64,000 nucleotides of DNA from Pseudomonas asiatica (GTDB taxonomy: Bacteria; Pseudomonadota; Gammaproteobacteria; Pseudomonadales; Pseudomonadaceae), in assembly GCF_009932335.1 (NCBI RefSeq), contig NZ_BLJF01000001.1:2976001-3040000 (forward strand), in the 5' to 3' direction. Below, in pieces: positions 51,601 to 60,888 of the stretch (position 1 is its first letter; the number at the start of each line of letters is the position of its first letter). Under the pieces are notes generated by a model that was not told the origin of the DNA, did not search any database, and worked only from the letters and a program-made list of their open reading frames with translations. Both the position numbers and the translations under genes were made by a program.

Positions 51601-51827
51601 AAACCAAAAAAATCTTTGCTAGCCCTGAAAGCGTCAGCGAACGAATAATTTTTAAAACCACCGATAAGACCCTGCACATCAGCACTTCAATTCCACTACT
51701 GGAAAACCATTGTACAAAAGCTATTGAGCTAACGCTCACTTATTGGCCCAACAAGCATGACATGTCAGGTTATGCAAAAGTGACAATGAGAGAAAACAAT
51801 CTATCCTCGCTAAGGAGTCTATTCTAA
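48645..51827 (+). CDS. VasX-like T6SS effector (BTH_I2691 type)
   Basis: A 1060-residue protein. The start ATG 48645 has AAGGAG and overlaps the adaptor stop. The N-terminus has a CX2C (Cys22, Cys25) in CNACERSGLPILLLREAYAP, then LRQGYVYVLLDQ, as in the toxin VasX N-domain and the BTH_I2691 effector family. A long helical middle (about 300-650) follows. Residues about 700-850 hold several hydrophobic helices (AIWSSSLGLLGVSVEVAGLA, YSALFASSLLGPLGFTIILG) fit for pore formation. The last 200 residues are a soluble domain whose DNA is visibly AT-richer. No vgrG or PAAR gene is in the window. Confidence 0.75.
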   Translation: MSISKAIHIAMQEEIPNTYGTCNACERSGLPILLLREAYAPRPDTGRPYRLADDSEIIFHPAHTDQLRLLRQGYVYVLLDQEIWQAYEVAAEGTLRRFPVSQMPFGPPRSLPKVCATEGHDVIASFINIDTLLYRKAWIAFANDPWPRSVLDRYRQGIADSDPGTLARFVEVDLNTARNDPASLGIAMTDSFRFGLEQVLEFSTFSSARFTSVHGFYSRLGRWHETRTHVRNVIQQEQLPNGVLALTLPDPVGMVMELNAQRTGWVQALQEWRAQPQRHFEYFTSQALLGIRELHAAMAAVQGAEDAQREARQIEQWNDSPIAAKAYLPPVDIDAQTERNTARKQQDARERLEERYDESARAAFQADYDRELKNWQSMIDQVGDLYARHYAKRAFQQIGYYDYDATSPVSVEYFIQMMAACLAGGPTETLPQEGQPLGITQHIWQQLLEDDRSLLYQALLAKNQKLMQQVARALSGDDFGKVYDIIKGIAGTADGQLLMIKPIQDAVGQLLAATNSAGNALSQHLSERTKTLIGHVHRSAFALFAGQQVTPLRVSLTVGEYMSLLNEALEARTDAFLQQVDKQFRDPLGRKVRAMVLSGAINIAAAGNRSQMIEVMLWTLESAESLQARLVQLREGAAGGVGALVRNVAIGAGTLRAQVTGGLKISSTAAQSVASDAMRSLRDAAASSGSVKLMLALGGIWFQQDSLGKNYRALQETHQNNPEALAAIWSSSLGLLGVSVEVAGLAVTLVRPKIPWPGTVTIASLGKNLAKYGGAITALANAMDAVQYVNALARTNNQGDSTSANQYARAAVLATVSTVSGIYSALFASSLLGPLGFTIILGLAAYTLAMDAKNQESSLLELWSRHSRWGTPEEHRRWMNPQDLDTAIGSLNAAALGVQAQASIETRFQPTHSTHTPDQTKAFISDDAAVAAGFYLDLYISLPNFSTEDAQYKWQLTVYPAGQNRLPFYLSGNSSHPKVVEYVPEETKKIFASPESVSERIIFKTTDKTLHISTSIPLLENHCTKAIELTLTYWPNKHDMSGYAKVTMRENNLSSLRSLF

Positions 51828-52597
51828 TGGCCCGCCCGCACCTTAACCCGCCATGTACAGGATGGATAGAGGACCTACCCCATCCTGACATTCCCATTGC
51901 GATCGAAGCCAGCCTGGGCAATCAATCCCCTAACCATCAGGATCTTATCTACCTTGAAGTACCCAGACCCCTCGGTTGGGCAAGAGAAGTAATGGCTTTC
52001 CTTTCGCTTCCAACTATCGCCATCACCACCCCTCTGTTCAGTTTCATAAACTCCAACTTAGAACGGAGAGACTTCGAATCCGTGCTAATTGATATATTAA
52101 TACTTGCATGCGGAGTATGGGCATCCGTATTTTGCCTTCGAGTAAGCATATCCCCACCCCGAGATGAACCCCTTCGCTTCAACCGAGTACGTAAAAAATT
52201 GTATGCATACAATTTCAAGTACTGCTGGTGGAACCCCTTCACGAACTGGAAAGTAGAAACAGTTTGCTACGACTGGTCCCAAGTCCGCGCCGAGCGCTGG
52301 TCCCAGGCCGGCGCACTGCCAAACGGTGGGTTAATTTTCAAATGGGGTGTCACACTCTCCATCGTTGCACCAGGCACAAACAATGTCATCGACCGTTTTC
52401 CTCTGGTTACGATGGGGGCCGACCAGCATGCCTGGGCCTACATCTGCACCTACATGCAGGAAGGCCCCTCAGCCCTGCCACCACCCGGGGAACCCAAGGA
52501 TCACAACGATGTGCTCTGGTGTGAGTTCGCCCTGCGCCTGGCACCCCGAGTAGAGTGGCCAGCGGAAATGGATCTGGAGTCGAGAACCGCCCCCTGA
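51827..52597 (+). CDS. DUF6708-like protein, putative immunity protein
   Basis: A 256-residue protein whose ATG shares a base with the effector stop (TAATG). Two hydrophobic segments (VMAFLSLPTIAITTPLFSFI near residue 55 and VLIDILILACGVWASVFCLR near residue 86) anchor it in the inner membrane; the rest is a soluble domain rich in Trp (CWWNPFTNWKVETVCYDWSQ). Position directly behind a pore-type effector and the membrane anchor suggest it protects against it. The DUF6708 label is from memory. Base composition is AT-rich at the 5' half and returns to normal at the 3' end. Confidence 0.55.
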   Translation: MARPHLNPPCTGWIEDLPHPDIPIAIEASLGNQSPNHQDLIYLEVPRPLGWAREVMAFLSLPTIAITTPLFSFINSNLERRDFESVLIDILILACGVWASVFCLRVSISPPRDEPLRFNRVRKKLYAYNFKYCWWNPFTNWKVETVCYDWSQVRAERWSQAGALPNGGLIFKWGVTLSIVAPGTNNVIDRFPLVTMGADQHAWAYICTYMQEGPSALPPPGEPKDHNDVLWCEFALRLAPRVEWPAEMDLESRTAP

Positions 52598-52685
52598 ACT
52601 TACTGTGTTGCGCTGCTTGCGTTGGCCCCATCGCCGGCATGCCAGCTCTCATAGAACTGCACATAACTCATTGAATTAGCAGGGA

Positions 52686-52719
52686 CCCTGTGGGAGCGGG
52701 CACGCCCGCTCCCACAGGG
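52686..52719. terminator. REP-type perfect hairpin, bidirectional terminator
   Basis: CCCTGTGGGAGCGGGC and its reverse complement form 16-bp arms with a 2-base loop. It lies between the convergent immunity-like and kdpE genes and directly abuts the kdpE stop codon. Confidence 0.7.
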
Positions 52720-52720
52720 A

Positions 52721-53416
52721 TTACATGGTGGGCGCCACCAACCTGTATCCCACCCCTGGCTCGGTGATGATGAACCGCGGCGCCGTGGGGTCATCTCCCA
52801 ACTTCTGCCGCAGATGCCCGACCACTATCCGCAGGTAATGGGTGTCATCCACATGGGTAGGCCCCCAGATATCCTTGAGCAGTTGCTGCTGGGTAATCAC
52901 CCGCCCCGGGTGCCCGGCCAGTTGCGCCAGCAACGCATACTCCTTGCGGGTCAGCGCCACTTCCACGCCATCCAGGGTCACCCGGCGAAAGGCAAAGTCC
53001 ACCATCAGCGGCCCAAAGCTGGCCGCCACTTCCGAGCCACCGGCCTGCGGCACCTGGCGCAGCAAGGCACGCACCCGCGCCAGAAACTCCTGGATGCCGA
53101 ACGGCTTGGTCACATAGTCGTTGGCTCCACCATCCAGCGCATCGACCTTCTGCACTTCACTCGCGCGCACCGACAACACCAGCACCGGCACCGCGCTCCA
53201 TTCGCGCAGGTCACGCAGTACCTGCTGGCCGTCCATGTCCGGCAGGCCCAGGTCGAGTACCACCAGGTCCGGCTTGCCCAGCGCCGCCTGGGCCAACCCT
53301 TCCGCGCCGGTGGCGGCCTCGAGCACCTTGTAGCCTTGCGAGGCCAGGCTGATGCGCAGGAACTTGCGGATCTGCGGTTCATCGTCGATGACCAGGAGGG
53401 TGGCGGACTGACTCAT
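52721..53416 (-). CDS. kdpE: KDP operon response regulator
   Basis: A 231-residue OmpR/PhoB-type regulator. The receiver domain has DDE at 11-13, the phosphoacceptor Asp55 in VVLDLGLPDMDG, and Lys in VTKPF. The winged-helix domain from about residue 130 includes LTRKEYALLAQLAGHPGRVI and THYLRIVVGHLRQKLGDDPT. It is phosphorylated by KdpD and activates kdpFABC under potassium limitation. The start overlaps the kdpD stop by 4 bases. Confidence 0.96.
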   Translation of the reverse strand: MSQSATLLVIDDEPQIRKFLRISLASQGYKVLEAATGAEGLAQAALGKPDLVVLDLGLPDMDGQQVLRDLREWSAVPVLVLSVRASEVQKVDALDGGANDYVTKPFGIQEFLARVRALLRQVPQAGGSEVAASFGPLMVDFAFRRVTLDGVEVALTRKEYALLAQLAGHPGRVITQQQLLKDIWGPTHVDDTHYLRIVVGHLRQKLGDDPTAPRFIITEPGVGYRLVAPTM

Positions 53417-56067
53417 GGGGTTTCGCTTTCGGTTTCAGGTTGAGGGGGCAGCGGCAAGCATAAAGTGATGCTGGTGCCCTGGCCATCGATGCCTTCGCCC
53501 ACGAGGATCTGGCCGCCATGGGCGCCGATCATGCCCTGGCAGATCGCCAGGCCCAGGCCGGTGCCCTGCCCGCCGCGGTCACCGCGAGCGGCGGTGTAGA
53601 ACATGTCGAAGATCTTCTCGCGGTCTTCCACGGGAATACCGGGGCCCTGGTCGCTGACGGCAAAGCACAACCGGGCGTCCTGCACCGACACCTGCAGCTC
53701 CAGCCGGCCATTGGCTGGCGAGAAGCGCGCGGCATTTTCCAGCACGTTGACCAGCGCCTGCTCGATCAACGCCGCATGCACGAACAGCAACGGCAGCTCG
53801 GCCGGCACGTCGGTGTGTACCCGCAGCGGCGCCAGCACCGCGCGCAGGCGGTTGAGTGCACTGCCGACGATGTCGGCAGGCGCCACCCAGTCGCGGGCCA
53901 GCTTGAGGCCGCCGTGGCCCAGGCGGGTCATGTCGAGCAGGTTCTGGATGTAGCGGTCGAGGCGTTCGGCCTCGTTGCGGGTGCCCTCCAGCAGTTCGCG
54001 GCGGTCGGCGGCGGGGATCGCCTCGCCCAGCGCCAGCAGGCTGTCGATGCTACCGCGCATGGCGGTCAGCGGGGTACGCAAGTCATGGGAAACGGACGCC
54101 AGCAAGGCGCTGCGCAGCTGCTCGGTTTCGCCATGCAGCCGCGCGGCCTCCAGTTGTTCGGCCAGCCGGGCGCGGGCCAGGGCCTGGGCCAGTGGTTGGC
54201 CAAGGGCGGTGAGCAGGCGCCGGCGCGGGTCGCTGAGAGGCTGGCCGGAGCGTGAGCGCACACCAAGCAATGCCAGGGGCTGCTCATCCACCGCCAGTGG
54301 CCACCACCACCAGCGGCCATTGGGCAGGGTGTCGCTGCCATGACCGGCGGCCTGGCCGTGCTGCCAGGCCCATTCTGCAGCGGCGCGTTCGTTATCGCTG
54401 AAAGCATGGGCTTCGCCGCTGACCACCTGCAACTGGCCTTCGACATTGCGCTCCAGCAGGCACACCTGCATGTCCTGCCAACCGTCCAGGTGCTGGCCGG
54501 CGGCGTTGAACACCGCCTGGCGGTCGGTGGCCACGGTCAGCCGGCGCGACAGGTCGAGCAACTGGCTGGTCTGCGCCTGGGTCTCGCGCAGCGCCTGCAA
54601 CTGGCGGCGCTGGCGGGCGGCCAGGTTGCCGGTGAGCGCGGCCATCAACAGGAAGAACACCAGGGTCAGCACGTCTTCTTCGCGCTGGATCCTGAACGAC
54701 AGGTTGGGCGGGATGAACAGGAAGTCGTAGGTCAGGAACGACAGCACCGCGCAGGCCAGCGCAGGCCCCAGGCTGCTGCGCACTGCCACCAGCAACACCG
54801 CGGCCAGGAACACCAGCGATATGTTGGGCAGCGCCAGCACACTCGACACCGCCCAGGCCAGGCCTGCGGCCATGACCGTGGCCAGCAGCGCCAGCAGGTA
54901 ATGGCGCCAGACCCACACCCGCCGTACCGCCGAACGCGGCGCTTGCGGCTGCGCGTCGCGGTCCAGCACGTTGATTTCCAGGCCGTGGCTTTCGCGCAGC
55001 AGCCGCGCGGCCACACCGGCACCGAACAGGCGCCGGCGCAGGCGGTCGCGGGACTGCCCGACCAACACCAGGCTGGCCCGCCGTTCGGCGGCATGCTGGA
55101 TCAGTGTGCGCACCACTTCGCCGGCACGCAGCAGTACCACCTCCCCGCCGAGGCGTTCGGCCAGTTGCTGGGCAGCTTGCAGGCGCTGGCGTGCGGTTTC
55201 GTCGCGCAGGCGGCCGTTGTCCACGTGCACCAGGCTCCAGGGCAGGTGGCGGCGTTGCGCCACGCGGCTGGCATGGCGCACCAAACGTTCCGCCTGGTCG
55301 TCGCCATCCACGCCCACCAGCAAGCGCCCACGCAGGGCCGGGGCTTCCTGGCCGCGCTGGCGATAGCCGTGGGCAAGGTCGGCATCCACCTGGGCGGCAG
55401 CGGTCTGCATGGCCAGCTCGCGCAGGGCGGTAAGGTTGGTTTGCGAGAAGAACGCATCAATGGCGGCCCGCGCCTGCTCGGGCACGTACACCTTGCCTTC
55501 GCGCAGACGTTCGAGCAGCTCGCGGGGTGGCAGGTCGATCAGCACCAGCTCGAAGGCTTCCTGCAGCACCCAGTCCGGAAGGGTTTCGCGCACTTGCACG
55601 CCAGTAATGTCGCGGACCTTGTCGTTGAGGCTTTCCAGGTGCTGGACGTTGACCGTGGTGTACACATCGATGCCGGCGGCCAGCAGTTCCTGTACGTCCT
55701 GCCAGCGTTTGGCGTGGCGGCTGCCGGGCACATTGGTGTGGGCCAGTTCGTCGACCAGCACCAGGGCCGGCGCGGCCTTGAGAAGGCCGTCGAGGTCCAT
55801 TTCCTCGAGGGTGACGCCGCGGTACTGGCTGCGCAGCAGGGGCTGTTGCTGAAGGCCAGCGAGCAATACCTCGGTTTCGGCACGGCCATGGGTTTCAACC
55901 ACCCCGGCCAGCACCTGCACGCCCTGGCGTTGCTGGGCGTGGGCAGCCTGGAGCATGGCGAAGGTCTTGCCGACGCCGGGGGCGGCGCCAAGGAACACCT
56001 TCAACCGCCCCCGGCCGCTTCGCGGGAGGGTAGCCAACAGCGCGTCTGCGCGGGCGGAGTCACTCAT
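53413..56067 (-). CDS. kdpD: Sensor histidine kinase KdpD
   Basis: An 884-residue sensor kinase. The N-terminal KdpD domain has Walker A GAAPGVGKT at 27-35 and VLVDELAHTNVPGSRHAKRW. A universal-stress-like domain follows (about 245-370). Four transmembrane helices lie around 390-490, then a GAF-like region. The HisKA box SHDLRTPLTAM is near residue 660 and the ATPase domain has DQGPGIP and GTGLGLAI. It senses low potassium and osmotic stress. Confidence 0.96.
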   Translation of the reverse strand: MSDSARADALLATLPRSGRGRLKVFLGAAPGVGKTFAMLQAAHAQQRQGVQVLAGVVETHGRAETEVLLAGLQQQPLLRSQYRGVTLEEMDLDGLLKAAPALVLVDELAHTNVPGSRHAKRWQDVQELLAAGIDVYTTVNVQHLESLNDKVRDITGVQVRETLPDWVLQEAFELVLIDLPPRELLERLREGKVYVPEQARAAIDAFFSQTNLTALRELAMQTAAAQVDADLAHGYRQRGQEAPALRGRLLVGVDGDDQAERLVRHASRVAQRRHLPWSLVHVDNGRLRDETARQRLQAAQQLAERLGGEVVLLRAGEVVRTLIQHAAERRASLVLVGQSRDRLRRRLFGAGVAARLLRESHGLEINVLDRDAQPQAPRSAVRRVWVWRHYLLALLATVMAAGLAWAVSSVLALPNISLVFLAAVLLVAVRSSLGPALACAVLSFLTYDFLFIPPNLSFRIQREEDVLTLVFFLLMAALTGNLAARQRRQLQALRETQAQTSQLLDLSRRLTVATDRQAVFNAAGQHLDGWQDMQVCLLERNVEGQLQVVSGEAHAFSDNERAAAEWAWQHGQAAGHGSDTLPNGRWWWWPLAVDEQPLALLGVRSRSGQPLSDPRRRLLTALGQPLAQALARARLAEQLEAARLHGETEQLRSALLASVSHDLRTPLTAMRGSIDSLLALGEAIPAADRRELLEGTRNEAERLDRYIQNLLDMTRLGHGGLKLARDWVAPADIVGSALNRLRAVLAPLRVHTDVPAELPLLFVHAALIEQALVNVLENAARFSPANGRLELQVSVQDARLCFAVSDQGPGIPVEDREKIFDMFYTAARGDRGGQGTGLGLAICQGMIGAHGGQILVGEGIDGQGTSITLCLPLPPQPETESETP

Positions 56068-56105
56068 CTTTCATCCTTTGGTGTGGCGGCGTCCTGCAGC
56101 CTCTT

Positions 56106-56225
56106 TTGGGCCTGCTTCGCAGGCCTTCGCGGGCTTGCCCGCTCCCACAGGGTGATCGCAATACTCGGAAGCTGCGCTGTACCTATGGGAGCGGGCAAGC
56201 CCGCGAAGGGCCGCAAAGCGGCCCC
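56106..56225. repeat. REP pair inside the kdp operon
   Basis: Inverted cores (cgcgggcttgcccgctccca and tgggagcgggcaagcccgcg) plus flanking GGCCTGC/GCAGGCC and GGCCGC/GCGGCC stems fill most of the 162-base gap between kdpC and kdpD. This could lower read-through from the transporter genes into the sensor genes. Confidence 0.85.
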
Positions 56226-56229
56226 CATA

Positions 56230-56781
56230 TCAGTGGCCCAGATGCTCAAGTGCCTGGTTCAAGGCCAGCACATTGACCACCGGCGGGCCGATCAATGGGT
56301 GGAGGGTGGCCTCTTCCAGCAAGCCTTGCAAGCGCTCCACCGGCAACTGCCGTGCCGCGGCCACCCGAGGGATCTGGTAGGCCACGGCCTCCGGAGGCAG
56401 GTGCGGGTCGAGGCCGCTGCCCGAGGTGGTGAGCAGCGCCTGGGGCACCGGCCCCTGCTGCGCCTGGTACAACGCAGCCGCATCGCCCTTGACCCGCTCG
56501 GCCAGCGCCGGGTTGCTCGGCGACAGGTTGCTGGCGCTGCTGGCCACGGTGGCGTAGGCGCCTGCCGATGGCCGCGCGTGGAACCAGCCATCGCCCTGGA
56601 AATCCTGGGCGATCAGCGCCGAGCCACGTACCTGGCCCTGGTCATCGCGCACCAGGCTGCCATTGGCCTGGCTGGGGAAAATCACCTGGGCAATACCGGT
56701 CACCGCCAGCGGATACAGCGCGCCGGTCACCAAGGTCATCAACAGGGCCAGGCTCAATGCCGGGCGTACATAAGCATTCAT
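56230..56781 (-). CDS. kdpC: Potassium-transporting ATPase subunit C
   Basis: A 183-residue subunit with one N-terminal helix ([20 protein letters not shown]) and a periplasmic domain that includes [16 protein letters not shown] and [14 protein letters not shown]. The ATG 56779-56781 has GGAGG upstream. It stabilises KdpB and increases potassium affinity. It lies 10 bases after kdpB. Confidence 0.95.
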   Translation of the reverse strand: MNAYVRPALSLALLMTLVTGALYPLAVTGIAQVIFPSQANGSLVRDDQGQVRGSALIAQDFQGDGWFHARPSAGAYATVASSASNLSPSNPALAERVKGDAAALYQAQQGPVPQALLTTSGSGLDPHLPPEAVAYQIPRVAAARQLPVERLQGLLEEATLHPLIGPPVVNVLALNQALEHLGH

Positions 56782-56791
56782 GGTGGCCTCC

Positions 56792-58846
56792 TCAGACCAG
56801 GTGCAGAGCATTGAGCAGCAGGTCGATCAGCTTGATCCCGGCAAACGGCACGACAATGCCACCCAGCCCGTAGATCAGCAGGTTGCGCCGCAGCAGGTGC
56901 GCCGCACTGGCCGCCTGCACCCGCACGCCGCGCAGCGCCAGCGGGATCAGCACGATGATGATCAGCGCGTTGAATACGATGGCCGACAGAATCGCACTCT
57001 GCGGGCTGGCCAGGTGCATCAGGTTGAGCACGCCCAGCTGCGGGTAGATGGCGGCGAACAGCGCCGGCAGGATGGCGAAGTACTTGGCCACATCGTTGGC
57101 GATGGAGAAAGTGGTCAACGCGCCACGGGTCACCAGCAGCTCCTTGCCGACCTGCACCACATCCAGCAACTTGGTCGGGTCGCTGTCCAGGTCGACCATG
57201 TTGGCCGCCTCGCGCGCGGCCTGGGTACCGTCGTTCATGGCCATGCCCACGTCAGCCTGGGCCAGTGCCGGGGCGTCGTTGGCGCCATCGCCGCACATGG
57301 CCACCAGGCGGCCGTCGTTCTGCTCCTGGCGGATGCGCGCCAGCTTCTTCTCTGGCGTGGCCTCGGCCAGCACGTCATCCACGCCGGCCTCGGCAGCGAT
57401 GGCGGCGGCGGTCAGCGGGTTGTCGCCGGTCACCATCACCGTGCGAATGCCGAGCTTGCGCAGCTCGGCAAAGCGCTCGCGAATGCCGGGTTTGACCACA
57501 TCCTTGAGGTGGATCACGCCAAGCAGGCGCTTGTCCAGGCACACCAGCAGCGGTGTACCGCCGCTCTGGGCAATACGCTCCACTTCACGGGCCAGTGCCG
57601 GTGGCATTTCCAGGCGTTGCATGCCGACGAACGCCAGTACGGCATCGACAGCGCCCTTGCGGTAGCGGTGTTGCTGAAAGTCGATCCCCGACAGGCGCGT
57701 CTCGGCGCTGAAAGCCACGGCCTCGAACTGGCCGGCGGACGGTTCGACAAAATCACGCAGCTGGCGCAGATATTCGACGATCGACTTGCCCTCGGCGGTG
57801 TCGTCCGCCAGCGAGGCCAGCAAGGCGCCCTCCCCCAGCTCGCGGGCAGTGATGCCCGGTGCCGCGTGCAGCGCACTGCAGCGGCGGTTGCCGAAGGTAA
57901 TGGTGCCAGTCTTGTCGAGCATCAGCGTGTGCACGTCACCGGCCGCCTCCACCGCCCGGCCCGAGCGGGCGATGACGTTCAGCCGCACCAGCCGGTCCAT
58001 GCCGGCAATGCCGATGGCCGACAGCAGGCCGCCGATGGTGGTGGGGATCAGCGTTACCAGTAATGCGGCGAGAAAGATCAGCGGCAGGCTGCCACCGACA
58101 AAGTGGGCGAACGGCTGCAGGGTCACCACCACGATCAGGAAGATCAGGGTCAGGCCGATCAGCAGGATGTCGAGGGCGATCTCGTTGGGCGTCTTCTGCC
58201 GCTTGGCGCCTTCGACCAGGGCAATCATGCGGTCGAGGGTCGATTCGCCCGGGTTGCTGGTGATGCGGATCAACAACCAGTCTGAGACCAGCCGGGTATT
58301 GCCGGTCACCGCTGAGCGATCGCCGCCGGACTCGCGGATCACCGGCGCGGACTCGCCGGTAATGGCGGCCTCGTTGACCGCAGCGATACCTTCAAGCACC
58401 TCGCCGTCACCGGGAATCATTTCACCAGCTACCACGCGCACCACATCGTCCTTGCGCAGCGCGCTGGCCGCTACGGTTTCGTAGCTGCCATCGCGCTTGC
58501 GACGCTGCGCGGTAAGCCCTTGGCTGCCAGCCTTGAGGCTGTCGGCTCGGGCCTTGCCACGGCCTTCGGCCAGAGCCTCGGCAAAGTTGGCGAACAGCAC
58601 GGTGAACCACAGCCACAGGGCGATCTGCACGGCCACACCGGTACTCACACCGCTGCCGGGAGCGAAACACAGGACGGTGGTCAGTACCGCAGTCAGGGCG
58701 ACCACCAGCATCACCGGCGAGCGCTTGAGTTGGCGCGGGTCGAGCTTGACGAATGCCTGCACCAGCGCCGGGCGCCACAATGCGGCGAAACGGGTCTGAT
58801 CCTTGGCACTTTGCCGGGCTTTTACTTCAGCAATGGGCATGTTCAT
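56792..58846 (-). CDS. kdpB: Potassium-transporting ATPase ATP-binding subunit
   Basis: A 684-residue P-type ATPase. The phosphorylated Asp lies in [12 protein letters not shown] near residue 312. The TGES actuator motif is in [11 protein letters not shown], and the hinge [20 protein letters not shown] and [19 protein letters not shown] complete the catalytic set. It powers uptake through KdpA. The start lies 9 bases after the kdpA stop. Confidence 0.97.
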   Translation of the reverse strand: MNMPIAEVKARQSAKDQTRFAALWRPALVQAFVKLDPRQLKRSPVMLVVALTAVLTTVLCFAPGSGVSTGVAVQIALWLWFTVLFANFAEALAEGRGKARADSLKAGSQGLTAQRRKRDGSYETVAASALRKDDVVRVVAGEMIPGDGEVLEGIAAVNEAAITGESAPVIRESGGDRSAVTGNTRLVSDWLLIRITSNPGESTLDRMIALVEGAKRQKTPNEIALDILLIGLTLIFLIVVVTLQPFAHFVGGSLPLIFLAALLVTLIPTTIGGLLSAIGIAGMDRLVRLNVIARSGRAVEAAGDVHTLMLDKTGTITFGNRRCSALHAAPGITARELGEGALLASLADDTAEGKSIVEYLRQLRDFVEPSAGQFEAVAFSAETRLSGIDFQQHRYRKGAVDAVLAFVGMQRLEMPPALAREVERIAQSGGTPLLVCLDKRLLGVIHLKDVVKPGIRERFAELRKLGIRTVMVTGDNPLTAAAIAAEAGVDDVLAEATPEKKLARIRQEQNDGRLVAMCGDGANDAPALAQADVGMAMNDGTQAAREAANMVDLDSDPTKLLDVVQVGKELLVTRGALTTFSIANDVAKYFAILPALFAAIYPQLGVLNLMHLASPQSAILSAIVFNALIIIVLIPLALRGVRVQAASAAHLLRRNLLIYGLGGIVVPFAGIKLIDLLLNALHLV

Positions 58847-58855
58847 GGTCGGTCC

Positions 58856-60550
58856 TCAAAAACCCAGACTCAAATGTTCGGCGATCGGCCCAAGGGCCAG
58901 GGTCGGCAGGAAGGTCAGGCCACCGACCAGCAGGATGGTGACCAGCAGCAGGCTGGTGAACAGCGGGCCATGGGTGGGGAAGCTGTTAAGCCCCTGGGGC
59001 GCGCTTTTCTTCGCCGCCAGGCTGCCAGCCAGCGCCAGTACCGGCAGGATGTAGCCGAAGCGGCCGATGAGCATGGCCAGGCCGATCATCAGGTTGTGGT
59101 ACACCGTGTTGGCACCAAAGCCGGCAAAGGCCGAGCCGTTGTTGGCCGTGCCCGAGGTGTAGGCATACAGCAGCTGGCTGAAGCCATGCGCACCCGGGTT
59201 GCTGACTGCACCTGCCGGGCCTGGCAGGCTGGCGGCAATGGCGCCGAGCACCAACACGCCGACCGGCATCACCAGCAGGGTCGCCACCAGCAACTGCACC
59301 TCGCGGGCCTGCAGTTTCTTGCCCAGGTATTCCGGGGTGCGGCCGATCATCAGCCCGGCCAGGAACACCGCGATCAGCACGAACAGCAGCATGCCGTAAA
59401 GCCCTGCACCGACGCCGCCGAAGATCACCTCACCGACCATCATGTTGACCATTGCCACCATGCCGGTCAGCGGGTTGAGGCTGTCGTGCATGGCATTGAC
59501 CGAACCGTTGGAGGCAGAGGTGGTAGTCACTGTCCACAGCACCGAACCGGTGGTGCCGAAGCGGGTTTCCTTGCCCTCCATCGGGGCGCTTTGCTGTACC
59601 TGCGCGCTCTCGAGGGCCGGGTTGGGCTGGTACTCGGACCACAACGCCGTGCTGCCGCCGATCAGGAACAGCGCAAGCATGCAGGCGAGGATGGCGCGGC
59701 TCTGGCGCAGGTCCTTCACGTAGTGGCCAAAGGTGAACACCAGCGCCACCGGAATGAGGATGATCGAAGCCACCTCGAACAGGTTGCTCCAGGCCGTGGG
59801 GTTTTCGAACGGGTGCGCCGAGTTGACTCCGAAGAAGCCACCGCCGTTGGTACCCAATTGCTTGATGGCGATCTGGCTGGCGGCCGGGCCCAGCGGGATG
59901 GTCTGCTCGGTGCCCTGCAGGGTGAGCGCATGAGCGTAGTCGGCCAAGGTTTGCGGTACGCCCTGCCATACCAGCAGCAACGCCAGCAGCAGGCACAGCG
60001 GCAGCAGGCCGTAGAGGGTGGCGCGGGTCATGTCGACCCAGAAGTTGCCCAGCGTCGTGGCGCTGCGCCGTGCGATGCCGCGGCACAGGGCGACCAGCAC
60101 GGCCAGGCCGGTGGCGGCGCTGACGAAGTTCTGCACGGTCAGGCCGAGCATCTGGCTCAGGTAGCTGACCGACGCTTCACCACTGTAGGCCTGCCAGTTG
60201 GTGTTGGTGACGAAGCTGACCGCGGTGTTGAACGCCAGCGACCATTCCTGGCCGGGCAGATGCTGCGGGTTGAATGGCAGGTAGCCCTGCAACAGCAGCA
60301 CGGCGAACAGCAGCAGGAACCCGGCCAGGTTGAAGGCCAGCAGGGCCAGGGTGTACTGCTGCCAGTTCTGTTCCTGGCTGGCGCGCACGCCCGCCAGCCG
60401 GTAGCAGGCTTGCTCGACCGGGCCCAGCACGGGCGACAGCCAGGTCCGCTGGCCTTCCATGACCTTGAAGTAGAACCGCCCGAGCCAGGGTGCCGGTAGC
60501 AGCACGATGGCGAAAAATGCCAACAGCAAGGCGAAATCGTAACTGTGCAT
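58856..60550 (-). CDS. kdpA: Potassium-transporting ATPase subunit A
   Basis: A 564-residue channel-like subunit with about ten helices. The four selectivity loops include [36 protein letters not shown], and [13 protein letters not shown] near the C-terminal third. The ATG 60548-60550 follows GGGAG by 5 bases; a GTG two codons earlier is less likely. The length equals other Pseudomonas KdpA. Confidence 0.97.
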   Translation of the reverse strand: MHSYDFALLLAFFAIVLLPAPWLGRFYFKVMEGQRTWLSPVLGPVEQACYRLAGVRASQEQNWQQYTLALLAFNLAGFLLLFAVLLLQGYLPFNPQHLPGQEWSLAFNTAVSFVTNTNWQAYSGEASVSYLSQMLGLTVQNFVSAATGLAVLVALCRGIARRSATTLGNFWVDMTRATLYGLLPLCLLLALLLVWQGVPQTLADYAHALTLQGTEQTIPLGPAASQIAIKQLGTNGGGFFGVNSAHPFENPTAWSNLFEVASIILIPVALVFTFGHYVKDLRQSRAILACMLALFLIGGSTALWSEYQPNPALESAQVQQSAPMEGKETRFGTTGSVLWTVTTTSASNGSVNAMHDSLNPLTGMVAMVNMMVGEVIFGGVGAGLYGMLLFVLIAVFLAGLMIGRTPEYLGKKLQAREVQLLVATLLVMPVGVLVLGAIAASLPGPAGAVSNPGAHGFSQLLYAYTSGTANNGSAFAGFGANTVYHNLMIGLAMLIGRFGYILPVLALAGSLAAKKSAPQGLNSFPTHGPLFTSLLLVTILLVGGLTFLPTLALGPIAEHLSLGF

Positions 60551-60559
60551 GGCCACTCC

Positions 60560-60649
60560 CTAGCTGCGATCGGCGCGCAGCAGCGCCACCAGCAGATAAA
60601 ACGCCAATGCCACTGCCAGCAGCAGTGACAGCCCGTCGAGCATGTTCAT
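60560..60649 (-). CDS. kdpF: KdpF membrane peptide of the Kdp complex
   Basis: A 29-residue single-helix peptide (MNMLDGLSLLLAVALAFYLL then VALLRADRS). The start ATG 60647-60649 follows GGGGAGA, and the stop is 9 bases before kdpA. This is the size and place of KdpF, which stabilises the KdpFABC complex. A second in-frame ATG two codons in is possible. Confidence 0.9.
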   Translation of the reverse strand: MNMLDGLSLLLAVALAFYLLVALLRADRS

Positions 60650-60706
60650 GTGTGGTTCTCCCCGTGGTGCGGCTTGGGCCGCTTTGGGGAAATTGTCCGA
60701 GCGAGG

Positions 60707-60759
60707 GGCGTAAAGGGGCGAGACTGGGAGGTGGGGATGGCGATAAAGAAGGCGTAAAG
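60707..60759 (-). promoter_or_regulatory. Putative KdpE operator repeats upstream of kdpF
   Basis: On the minus strand CTTTACGCC occurs at 60707-60715 and 60751-60759, and CTTTATCGCC at 60739-60748. These T-rich/C-rich repeats lie 58-110 bases before kdpF, as expected for the response-regulator binding region. The -10 and -35 boxes could not be fixed. Confidence 0.4.
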
Positions 60760-60783
60760 ATCGGGAGTTGAGGTTGCCTGAAC

Positions 60784-60886
60784 CGGCCTCTTCGCGGGTA
60801 AACCCGCTACTACAGGGACCGCACCGCTCTCCCGGGCTGTGGAGATCCTTGTGGGAGCGGGTTCACCCGCGAAGAGGCCAGTACAG
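60784..60886. repeat. REP pair between the kdp promoter and the AI-2E-family gene
   Basis: Inverted cores (tcgcgggtaaacccgctact and gtgggagcgggttcacccgc) with a 40-base centre. It begins about 25 bases upstream of the predicted kdp operators and abuts the stop codon of the next minus-strand gene. Confidence 0.85.
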
Positions 60887-60888
60887 GT

